This document shows, piece by piece, positions 37,225 to 48,000 of a stretch of 64,000 nt of DNA (position 1 is the first letter of the stretch; the number at the start of each line of letters is the position of its first letter). The DNA is taken from positions 4,456,900 through 4,520,899 of the forward strand of contig NC_031476.1 in NCBI RefSeq assembly GCF_000006565.2, given 5' to 3'. The translations under genes were made by a program, and so were the position numbers. Source of the DNA: Toxoplasma gondii ME49 (Eukaryota; Apicomplexa; Conoidasida; Eucoccidiorida; Sarcocystidae). Under the pieces are notes generated by a model, which did not search any database, was not told the DNA's origin, and was given only the letters and a program-made list of their open reading frames with translations.

Positions 37225-39177
37225 TTATATATATATATATATTTATATATATATAGGTGTTTGTACTTTTTATAGGTGCATGTGAACACAGAGAGACATA
37301 CATCGACGTGTACATAGACAGGCGGGGACAGGCAGAGATACGCGTAAAGATAGGAGGATTGGATGCAAAAGTAGAGAGAGGCACCGAGAAGGCATGCAGA
37401 TGCAGATCCACAGAAACCTCCGTGAAACATAATAAGGATGTATAAAGGAATGCCAGGGATCGTGGACGACAGAGGCACTGACGCATGCACAGGTCTGTGT
37501 CGACGTTTCTGTTTCGGGGATATGTGAGAGGTCCCTATACCCCCACACACGGGGCGTTCCTTCTCCCTCAGACTCCGTTCTTCTCGCGGGACTCTTTGGG
37601 AACGGAGACAGGCGAACTTTCTCGCCAGTCTCTTCTCAGCGGCTTACCTTGTTCATCCGTCCAGCCTCCAGGCGCCGAGGTTTATAGGAGGTGCAGCCTG
37701 GCAAGTCGTTGACTGCGAATTTTCTCTCTCGCAGGAAGGCGTCGAACGACTTGAAGTTCACTCCCGCCACACCGCTGTCTCCGGAACCTGCGCTCGCACC
37801 CTGGCCCCCTTGATAAGCCGACGACGACGCGGAAGAAGAAGAGGGAGAAGAGAGATTTTTTGTTGCTGCAGCGAAACGCGTTCCGAAAAAAGCCAAACGA
37901 CTGCGCCACGGTAATTCCGGAAGAGACAGCCTTCTGGCTGAGTGTTCCTCTTGGAGGAGACGCCTCTTCAAAAAAAACTTTGTTGCGTCGGTCGACGCGG
38001 TGCTCTCTGCTGGTGTCGCTTCTTCTATCTCCTCTTATCTTCTTGGCGAGCGTCTCCCTCGTCTCTTCAACGAGACTCCTTGTCCTCTTCTTTCTCCATC
38101 TCTTCTCTCCATCTCTCCATCTCTCCATCTCTCCATCCTCCCCCCCTCTCTCTCTCTCTTTCTCTGCTCGTGTACCCTCGTGTGCGGTGAGTCTCTGTCG
38201 GGCCTCGTCGCTCGCCGCTTCTGTCCCCGCGTAACCTCTTGCGTCCTCCCTTGCTGGCCTCTGTCTTACCTGTTTCTGGAGGCAGATCGGCCGTCGTCAT
38301 TGGCGCCGCATGTTGCAGGGGGACCGCAGCGATTGTGGCGGAAGCATCTGTCTTGATGAAGAGCAGAGCCCCAGTCGGCAGCGCAGCCTTCGCCACTGTC
38401 ACCTCAGGACTCGCCGGCAAACGCTGAAAAGACAAAAACAAGCAAATCTGCGCAGCGCATACTGTCCGCCAAAATTTGCGCGCGGTTCGAGAAGGAACGA
38501 AAACCAAAGGCACATCATCTTTACAAGAAAAGAACTTTCGAAGGAAAAACGCGAGTTCGCCCTCCGTGAAAGGCAAGTCGAGGCAGTTCCAGGATAGCAT
38601 TGAGTCCCAGAGAAAGAAAATGCAACAGCCAGAAGGCGTTTTTCGTTTCAAGATCGACGGCGAAAAAAGAGAAACGCGCGTGGAAGTATGCACTTCCACC
38701 GTCGACGCTTTCTGAATATTTGCCCCACTCAGGCCACAGCCATCCACGCATACCTTCGCACACATTTATACACATGTATAACGATATATATATATACATA
38801 TATCTAGATATACATATGTACATGAATGCGTATATATATATATATATATATATAAATATATATATAAATATGCATGTATGCATGTGCATATAAACAGGTC
38901 GAATGGTGGATTACACCTCTTGGTTTTTTCTTGAAAGAGTGCCAGGTGGTTTTTCTGCGGCTGCTGTTCAGCGTCTTCCTGTTTCTCCGCCTTTCGCAGG
39001 GCCTCTCGGCCTCACCTCTCTGTGGCGCTGGTCGAGGAAAATCTCGAGCGCGTCTCGAGGCAGACGAAGCTGCTCGGAGACGCGCGCGTAAACCTCGGCG
39101 AGGGAGGCCTGCGGAGACACCTCGACGCGACTGTGACCTTCCCTGGCGCGGAGCCGCAAAACGACGAGTTTCTCCAT
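33538..39177 (-). CDS. NPL4: NPL4, ubiquitin-binding cofactor of CDC48/p97
   Basis: Ten exons join in frame (489 aa, minus strand): 39016-39177, 38270-38423, 37648-37808, 36838-37056, 36129-36289, 35403-35556, 34972-35052, 34770-34868, 34247-34321 and 33538-33741. The order matches NPL4: an N-terminal ubiquitin-like (UBX-L) part from MEKLVVLRLR; the signature YRHVDHLEM at 171-179; the MPN-type core with RFGYMFGYYVED, GIRAVCEAIYEPPQ and LGLELIGCIFT; then SKFVCCTVSL, GVALVRDGVV, and the C-terminal FHLLLYVAKLFDLDTA block. With UFD1, NPL4 delivers polyubiquitinated clients to CDC48 in ER-associated degradation and nuclear turnover. There is no leader, so a nucleocytosolic pool is likely, not an apicoplast one. 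The zinc-finger cysteines that normally precede YRHVDH are missing: residues 1-159 hold a single Cys (144). The gene ends without the C-terminal NZF finger found in animals. Confidence 0.93.
35742..35764. repeat. (TA)n in an NPL4 intron
   Basis: A short TA run inside the intron between the exons at 36129-36289 and 35403-35556. Confidence 0.9.
36342..36418. repeat. TA-rich microsatellite in an NPL4 intron
   Basis: Interrupted TA repeats lie in the intron between the exons at 36838-37056 and 36129-36289. Confidence 0.85.
37191..37255. repeat. (TA)n with TTATA interruptions in an NPL4 intron
   Basis: About 65 bases of TA repeats lie in the intron between the exons at 37648-37808 and 36838-37056. 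Confidence 0.92.
38784..38890. repeat. TA-rich microsatellite in NPL4 intron 1
   Basis: Interrupted TA repeats lie in the first intron (minus strand) of NPL4, between the exons at 39016-39177 and 38270-38423. Confidence 0.9.
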
Positions 39178-42100
39178 CTTCGCAGGAGCGGCAGGAAACG
39201 AAGAACTTCGGAAAGCTCTGTCGCCGCAGCTTGCCGCTGGAGTCCAGAAAAGGTCCTGCCTGTCCAAGTCTTCTAGGCAGCTCGAGCTCTTCCGAACGGG
39301 CGCGCGTACAGACGCACAGTCCAGAGAGGAAGGTGAAACGAGCAAGAGGCGATCGGCGAGTCAGCAGCACAGAGGACGAACAGACGGGGGCAGCTTGCAG
39401 CCGGAAAACGAGGGAGAGCGAGTGAAATGTGAGATTGCTGGACGCAGAAGCAGAGGAGACAACGCGCACAGAGCTGAGGTGAAGACCAGGGAAGCGCGCG
39501 CGAGGCCGGCAGAGAGTTCACAAACGGAGGCAAGAGGAAGGGCCGAGAAGGAGAAAAACAGAAGAGAGAGATGGCGGTGCCTGGACCGGCGAATGGACGA
39601 TAAAGAAAGGAGCAGAATCCGAGAAAGCGAAGGTGTGTCTTGGCTCTCGGTGTTTTTTCTGTCCGCGACAGCATGCACGGAGGTCGATCCGAGAGTTGGA
39701 GAGCAGAGCTGCCGACTCCTAGCCACACGCAGCGAGGCGACCGAGAGGAGAGGAAACGCAGAGAGACTTTTGCGCTCTAACTTTGGGCAAGCAAAAGAAA
39801 TGCACTCGAAAGAATTCCACTGCGCGCCGGAGAAAAGCCGAGTGCGCGCGTGCTATGTCCGTGACGGCGAAGAGTCGCGAGACAGCGAAGCTACGCGTTC
39901 CCCTGGAAGTACGCAAGGAGAAGACGGAAAAAGGCGGCAAATGAATCGAGGAAGAGGCGAACGAAACGAAGAAACTGTGTTGGTGGAGGGCGAGAAAATG
40001 TGCACAAGGTCTCTCTCTCCTGTGGTCGAATCCGGACTTCTTCGCTGCAGCTTTTCTCTGTCCACTCGCGCGGTCTCCAGGGAGCAGAGAGAGAGAGAGG
40101 CCGCCCAGCGCCCGCCTTTCACGAAAAAGAGGGCAAACTGAAAAGCGCTCTGAAAAGGAATTCCACCGCGGAAAAAAGTGAGGAAGGTCGACCCCAGCGA
40201 ACCATCCCTGAACCCGCACTTCACCAGGTGTATGTACACCCGAAATACGCAGACAGAAACGGCAACTTACCACAGTGCGGCCTCGTTGACACCAAGTGAG
40301 ATCTCTGTTTAGAACTGAACATTGCCGAGGACTCTACGAAAGGGAAGTTCGTGGTGCTTGCGCAGCTGGTACGCAGATGATGCTCTGGAAAAGATGCGGT
40401 TGATGTCAAGCCACTACCAGCGCAGTTCACAAGCTGGCCGTGAAACACAGAACAAGAGTCCTGGACCTCCGTTCAGAAAGTTCGGGTGAATCCGGCAAAG
40501 AGACAAAACAACTTTTTTCTGTCTCGAGTGTGCCTGTTGACATGTACATGCACATAAATAATCATGCATACGCTTATTTATCTGAAGACGTACATGAATA
40601 TATATATATATATATATAAATATATATATATATATGCTAGACGTCAACGTCCTGGCGAGACCTCCGTTTTCTTCGAGGCAGACTTCCTCGTCAGTTGTTT
40701 AGCAGCCGCCTGCACTGAGACTACTTGGGGACCTTCGCATGCAGTTGTTAACGTGTATTTCGTTGTTCTCTGGAGAAAGGAAGTGCATGTCGACGGGACC
40801 TGCACTGTCGACGCCACGGAGTAATGGTACGGCACCGTCTGTGTTGTACAGTTCCAACGGTATCTGTAATCTCTAGTGTGTTTCACCGGGTGGCGTTTCT
40901 CCATCGCCTGTGGAGCCTGGCTTCTGTCCCCAGGACGTCTCGATGGAGTTTCTCACGACCTTCCGCCCCCACAGAGGAGCGAATTGCTGTGGAGCGAGAG
41001 CCGAGGTTTAGTGTAACAGAGCTTTTCGGGGCAGCATGCGGTCTTGAGAAGCAGCGGATTCGATCACGTATCGAGGCGAGAGCGGAATCGAAAGTGTTTT
41101 CTCTCCACGAAGACTGCGGGACTCCGGTGGCCCTCAACGCGATCTCGTTTCCGGTCTCGCGTGAGAGTTCGCTCTTGTCTTGGAGACACCGCGGGCATAT
41201 CGTTTCGTCCATGCTTCTGCCTCAGAAAAAGGAGAGTTGCAAACAGTGTATCGACTCTCCAGCTGGTTCGTCCAGCCCCCACCGAGTGCGTAGACTGTTA
41301 TTCGCACGGAGGAGAAGCGGGGAAACGACACTGGACGCAAGAGAGGCGAAACAAGTGACGTCTCGCCTTCCTAAGCAGAAACGCCCTCTTCAGCAGACGC
41401 GCATTTACGTCCTTCTTGTGGTTGTTCTTTCTGAGTCCCTGTCCGTTTTCAAATAACGCGCCTTTATTCCTACGCACAGTCGAATGTAGATGATCTCGTG
41501 AAGAAAGAGCCGCCTACAGGCGCACCAGTGGTGAACCTCGTCGAGAGAGACAGGGCCTCGGAAGTCCGGGTGTGAAGGCCGCTTGTCTGCCGCGTATCGT
41601 CCATGGCAATCTGGAGCAGCAGTTTATAAGACTGAGAAATGGACACAATAAAGAGGCGGTATTTCTCAGACCTGTCGAGGAACAGCTATCTGGCGCTGTG
41701 TTGAAAGAAGGGACATGAAGTGGAGACGTAACGATTTTTGCATCCCTTTAGATGTTAATTCTTGCCTGAAAGCATGAAACGCGAAAGGGACTACGTGTAC
41801 GTCCATTTGAAACGCTTACGAGAAGTCATACCGAAGAACCTATCGGGGATTTACGCGTAGATTTTCCTTTGGCTCGTAGCGCGACTTCTTCAACTGGTTC
41901 AAGTAAAACACATCAAAGGCATGACAACATTTTGCTTCGATATCTCGCTCTTCCCTCGTTCTGCTGCTCCCCTCTACCTCTGTGACGTCTCTTCATCTTG
42001 ACTTCGTTAACAACACTGAGGCTTCCTTGCGGTTCCAGACACCTCCAATGGAAACTCCTGTCCTTTCTCACTTGGGTGGCGTCTTCATAGCAACTACAGA

Positions 42101-45036
42101 GAAGGCCCTCGTCATCTACAGCAGAAGTCACATTTTGAATCCTCTGCACTTTCCTGCGCGCAAGTCTGTATACCTGCAATCGCATTCCTATCTCTTTGGC
42201 TTCCTCGTAGCATTGTCTGGAAAAGTGAGTGCGCTTTCCTATCGCATTTACTTGATCATCCTCGTTCCCTCGACTTGAGTGACGCAGCTCTCGATGGCAA
42301 ACCACTTGCGTGGTGGTTTTTCGAGCTCGAACACACTACACCAACGAGGTTCGTCTCGTTCTAAACAAGGAGCTCCTTTCCCGGCGTTTTTGCTAGCTTT
42401 AATCACTTTGTCTCATTCGCTAGAGAACTTGGCGTAGCCCCGGTGTACATTTTGGAGGCGCCACAAGTATAGCCTCGTCTTTGTAACAGGCTGCTTTGTT
42501 CACCAAAAGAATGCCAAAACGCCCAGAGCATGCGAGTGGCAACAGACATTCGAGAAACCAACTCGGGCGGTCCTGGATGGGGGAAGCTGGAAAGCACCCG
42601 CTCATGCAGCGACAAGACATTCTCCGCATTGGTCTAGCGCTGTGCTGAGAGAAGGCATCCGTTATCCAGTGCTCGGAGGTGAACACCGAAGAGGGTGAAG
42701 AATTCAAGCAAAGGCAAGAGACGCTTCTGAAATCTCTCCCAGTGCTCGGGGTGCAAAGTGGTGTCTTGGTGGGTGCGACTAAGACATCGATGTTTCTGAA
42801 AAGGTTGGACTCGCCTCGAACGCCTTTGCTTTGGTGATCTAGGACCTTTTGCGTAAGCAGGAATTCCAGAACTCTCTGGGGTAATCCAGTTTGGAGGAAA
42901 CAACCGACTTTTTTAGTGTAGAAACATCAATAGATGCCACGAAGTTTGGACCTGCCGACTGTTACTCCCGGATTTGCAGCCGCTGTCGCTTCTCGCTGTC
43001 AGTACGCGTTCTATCGTTTGACGAGAGAGTCGTCTGTGGTCCCTAATTTGTCTCTTGTAAAGAGCATCTTGTCGCTATTCTCCGCCACATGCAGTTTGCT
43101 TCTACGACCTGCGAAAGCTGTGGTGACCGCCGCACGGCTCCCCATAAACTCTAGGAAGAGCGAACTGTCTTTCACAGGACTCTTCGTCTCTTCAAAGAGT
43201 TTTGGACAGAGGCGAGGCGCACAAAGAGGCCGGTCCTTGTACTCTTGCCTGTCCTTCAGACGCGCGCGGCCGTTATGCAGAAATTCGAAGAAGACCGGCC
43301 CTCCGCCCTCCGCAGCGGGTGGACCTCTGTTGGGGAAATTGTCAATGCGGATGCGAGGGAGTGAGCATGCAGTCATGCAGTTTTTTTCTAAAAGGAAAAA
43401 ACACTAGGATGCTCGTCACACCGGACCTGGAGGCTTGCGGATTTTTTGTTTTACAAGGGGAGAGAGAGAGAGAGACCAATTACATGGAGAAGCACTGTGT
43501 AGTGGTCATTCGCTTGGATCTGAGCCTGGGGTTCCGGTCGAAACTCGAATCGCTGTTGCTTGTAAAAGGCGCGTTTCTGTGTAGCTGAGGAAAAAACAAA
43601 TCGTCCTTTTGTTCCTCTAATTTCAGATGCACTTGCCGGGGGGATGCGTCTACGCGGATTTTCAGACAACTCGAGTGTGTCTAGGTACCCTCTCGACTGG
43701 TCGTGAGAAAATAGACTGTGCGTTAAGTATCGCCCATTTATCGAAGGATCTCGCCTTTGTCTGCTCCAGTTGAGAGGCGGACGAAATGCAAAAAAACTGT
43801 CTATCTCTGACGCGAAAAACGAGAGTAACGAAGGCGCCCTTTCTTTCGCAAAGCGTCGCTGAGCGTCATGTCGTTTTGTCGGCTCGACCGCTTTTTCTCG
43901 TGACGCGACCTCGCGACTTCCTACAGCTCCTTGCATCTCAGGGATTCCAGGGTCACTTTCCTTGCTGGCGTTCGAGATGCGTTTGACAAAGTGTCGGTGA
44001 AGGGCGTGAAAGTCAATACAAGGGGAAACAAGGAGCCATGTTGTCGAGAAAAACAAACTGGAAACTCCAAAGGCTTTTCCTTGTCTTCTCCGGCTTTTCG
44101 ACAAGCTACGCTGACCCGCGGCCTCGGTGTCCCGACCGTCCCCAACTCGGGTGCATTTCAGGTCACTTTTCGCCAGTTTTTTCCACTGCATGCCCCCGGT
44201 TTCAGCAGGTCAGCTCTTTAGACGCAGTCTCGGATCTTTTTGCGCGGATTTTTCCCCGTTTACCTCTGCCGCAACTCTTTTGCGGACGTCCCAGCTTGCC
44301 GTCCAGCGCAGAGCAGGACACTTGAACGTTCTCATGCAAAGAAGCGCGAGAAAAGGCGGACCTTACCTCCCTTTTCTGTCGTAAATCCGTCCTTGACGTT
44401 TCTCGCAGGTTTCAATGCGCATTCAACGCAGTTCTCTCCCAGCTCTTTTTAGGCTTTTGCGCTCCGCCGCCACCCAGGCAGAGTACCCGCCTCCCGCGCG
44501 CCCGTGAGTTGGCCGCGTATCGCGTGAGCTGAGCTGCTTCCGCGCTCCCATTGCGCGCGAGGAAAAGCCTGTCGAATGCTTTTCAAGACGAAAGTCTGAA
44601 ACGCCCTTTGTTCCACCTTTTTCCTGGAACACTGAGGGGTAACGCCGGAGTGTACACATGCCTGAGAGGTCGAGTGGACGTACATGTGAGGGACAGCTTC
44701 GCAAGAAGAGTGCTCGTGAAGAAGCTCGAACGAATCTCGCGCCAAAAGAGAACGGACTGACACTGGTGAAGTCGGAGCCTAGAGCGGAGGACCTCTGGCC
44801 AGCGGCTTCTTTGCGAGCTGTCTTCGACACCCGTCCTCCTCGTCTCTCTATTGTCTTTTGTCTTGCCTTCGCGCGGCTTTTTTTTGCTGCATCCATCTGA
44901 GGGGAGAGTCGTCTTGCAGAGCGGAGAGCGACGGACCCCGGAGAGCAGAGGAAAGCGACAAAGACGAAGAAACGCAGACGAGACAGGAGGAGCTGGGGCG
45001 AGGCTTCTTCTTCTCGAAGGAGGATCGCGAAGGACA
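39178..45036. other. Divergent intergenic region of ~5.9 kb; no convincing gene
   Basis: This lies between the start codons of NPL4 (minus) and the FKBP-TPR gene (plus). It holds a short (TA)n at 40597-40635 and otherwise unremarkable sequence. Several open frames exceed 100 codons (39395-40141 plus, 40824-41456 plus, 42934-43407 plus, 43451-44191 minus). They overlap each other antisense and lack motifs, leaders or good splice borders, so I do not call them genes. Long 5' UTRs or noncoding transcripts are possible. Confidence 0.5.
40597..40635. repeat. (TA)n microsatellite
   Basis: About 40 bases of alternating TA with one extra A, in intergenic sequence. Confidence 0.92.
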
Positions 45037-48000
45037 ATGGAGAGTGATTTGGAGTCTGGCTCAGATCTCCTACGTGAGTCAACGGGGAAGACATCCGCAG
45101 CGCCGTTCCGTTCTCGTCCTTCTTCACTTCTTCGGAGATTCTGTCTTCTCTGAACCGTTCCAGAAAGGGTCTCTTTGTCACCACCAGAGCAATTCTGGCT
45201 TTCGCTGTTCCTACCCCCCAAGGCAGTACACGCCTCTCCGTTGCCTTCTTCTCAGCAGCCTCCTCCGGGCTGGGCTTCTGACGCCTTCCTTTTTCGGACG
45301 TCTCCTTCGGCTCCTTTGTCTACTCGGCAGGCACCTTCCTCTCGGTGCCTCCAAAGCGTCTCTCTTGTCATATGCAGGCTGTCCTGCTTCGTCGCAGCTC
45401 CTCTTCTGCCTCGCCTGTCTCTGTGCGGGAGGTTTGGAAAAGCCTGACTTGCATGCACCCTGTACAGCGGTTACGATGAGGAGGCTGGTTTTCATGGCGC
45501 CGGTTCGGCAACTGAGGGAACGTTTTCTTTTCGCCTTCCATGTCTGGACTTGCTGCCTTGTCCTATCTTCTTCTTTCTTTCCTTTCTTACAGGGGAGTTG
45601 AATTTCAACAGCGACGACGAGCCTCCTTCTCCACAGGCAGGCGATGTTACAGTGGTCTCTCCCGACGGCTGCGTGACCAAGACAATTGTTTCTCTCGGCA
45701 AGGCAAGTTTCGTCTACTTCCTCTCCAAGTTCCTCGTTTCGGCAACTGTTTCCTCTCCTCTGATTTCCAGTCGATCTCCTCTGTGGGGTGCTTGTTACCT
45801 CCTCTCCGTCTCTTTTGACTCTGTCTTTTCGCTCGTGGTGGACAGCGTGGAACTCGCTTGATGTTGACACTCTAGCGCATGCAGCGTCCTTCCGTCCTGC
45901 GTCGCTCCCCCGTCTTTGCTAGTCTTGCTCTCCCTCTCTCGACTCCGGCCTGCTTTCTTCGTCTCCAACTCCCGCTGCGCTTTGAGTTCCTCCGCCGCGT
46001 TTTCTCCTGGGAGTGCTCTCCAAAGAGACGCGCGTTGCTTGCGGATAAGCGCTGCGGGAGCTTCGATTCCAACGGCCTGGCCCTGAGTCGGGCGTCTTTC
46101 GCTGGAAACGGCGACAGCCTTTTTTTTCGAGCGACTGCTGTTCTTTGCAAATACATGCGAAATTGGCTGTGGCCGCCCTCTTCGCCTTGTCGCTGCCCTC
46201 GCAACGCGGACTCGCTCCCCGGTTCATCTCCTTTCCCTGGATGGTCTCTTTCTCCTTTGCAGGAGCTTCTGCATGCAGGCTTTGGAGACGAGATCTGCGG
46301 TGAGTTGTCAAGTGCGCCGACCTCTCACCTTCCCTTCGAAAACGAAGCCTTTTCTTCGATTTCTTCTTGCCAGACGAGACAACAACGCCGCGGACCTCTT
46401 TCGACACTTTGTGCGAGCCTGTGCTTCATCCTCTCTCTTTCTCTCTGTCTCTCTTTCTCTCTCTCTCTCTGTCGCTTCCTCTGTGTTCCGCTACCTGCAA
46501 GTCGCTGTTTCGCCTCCCTTGGCCTCCACGTTGTTCCTCCGCTTCTGCGTTAGCTTCGCTTCGCCTTTTTTCTCTCTCTGTCTCTCGTTCCGTCTTCCCT
46601 GCGACGCGCTTGACGCTCCTCGCCGGTCTCCCTGCTCGACGCTGGCGCGGTGGTCTGGCCGTCCTGCGTTTTCTTGTTCACTTGCATGCACTGCTTGGGG
46701 TGCTCGTTGTCTCCGCTCCTTCGGTCTTGCTCTCAGTTCGATGGCATCCCTTGCCGGCGCATCCGGGAGTCCTGACACCTGAGAAGTCGACCGACCTCCT
46801 GCGGATCCTCGAGGACGCGCAGCCTCAGTGGACGACCCTCGGACAATCGGGTGAGAGGAGACGAAGAAAAAAAAGAACGCGCGAGGAAGCTACCAAAGCA
46901 GAGAGACTCAACGTTGCCAGTGAGGAATGCGTGGTTACTCCATGTTGGTTTTGTTCTACGCGTAACATATGGATCACTGTTTTCTCTCAGATTAACAGCG
47001 AGAGAAAACTCCTAATCAGAGGCTGTACAGTGCGGTGTGAGACCAACACCGGTTGTCAGAGCTCTTCTGCCCTTTCTCCCGGTTGCCTGGTGCCATTCTG
47101 GACTTGCGAAACGCATCGTGTGATGTTTCGCTTCCCCGTTCTGTTCAGCGGTGTCTACCGTCGCTGCTTCCTCGCTTGACGGCTTCTCCTGCGTTTCCTT
47201 CTCTCGTCTCCCGTTCGTTTCCTTGGCCCTGTCTCTCCCTCCTCACTCTCTACGCGCCATGAACTCGCCTCTCGGCGAGACCTTTCCTCCGCTGTGCTTT
47301 GCGCTCGTCTTTCCTTGTTTCTCTGTTTGCTTCCGCTCGACCGCTGCAACCTGGTTCGCCTGCCCTGTCTGCGGGTGTACGTACAGCTGCCTTCCCGCAA
47401 CTCTTGAGTTTGGCGGCGCGGCGCATGTGCCTGGGGGAAGTTGCGGTTGTCTCTGGGCCTGCGTCGCATCTCCGAGAACCTCAAAAGTATCTTTATTCTC
47501 CCGCTGCACTCGCCGGGGTGTCTGCGTCCTCTTCGACCCCCGTCACTTCTTCTGTCTCTTCGACTGGCTCGTCATCTGCTTCTTCGTTTCCTTCGTCCTA
47601 CGCGGCGTTCCGCAAGCACGAACTGGTCAACAAGCGCCGAGCGCTTCGGGCACTGCGCGAAAAAGCCGACAAGGAGAACAAGGACTTCTCTGAGGAGACG
47701 CGCAGATCCTTGTCGCTCTCTCTGGGAAGTATCGACACTCTCCAGGGAGGGCGCGCGCTTCCGCCTGCGTCGCCGAGGCCTCCAGAGTCGGCTTCATGCT
47801 CGTCGCGTTTCTCCAGGACGCAGGTTCGCTCACCGGCCGTCGGCGGTCGTCTCCCGCGCTCTGTGCAGACGGGGAAAGGCGCAGAAGAAGGGAGAGGGAG
47901 AGCGGAGTCGGACGCAGCGAGAGTCGACGCAGGCGGAGATCTGGAGAAGAAGCGAGTTGAAAGGCGAGAGACACGAGGAGAGCAGAAAGGAGAAGAACAC

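Noticed and set aside
40824..41456. A 210-codon plus-strand frame in the NPL4/FKBP spacer
   Set aside because: No motif, no leader of a known type and an antisense frame of similar quality.
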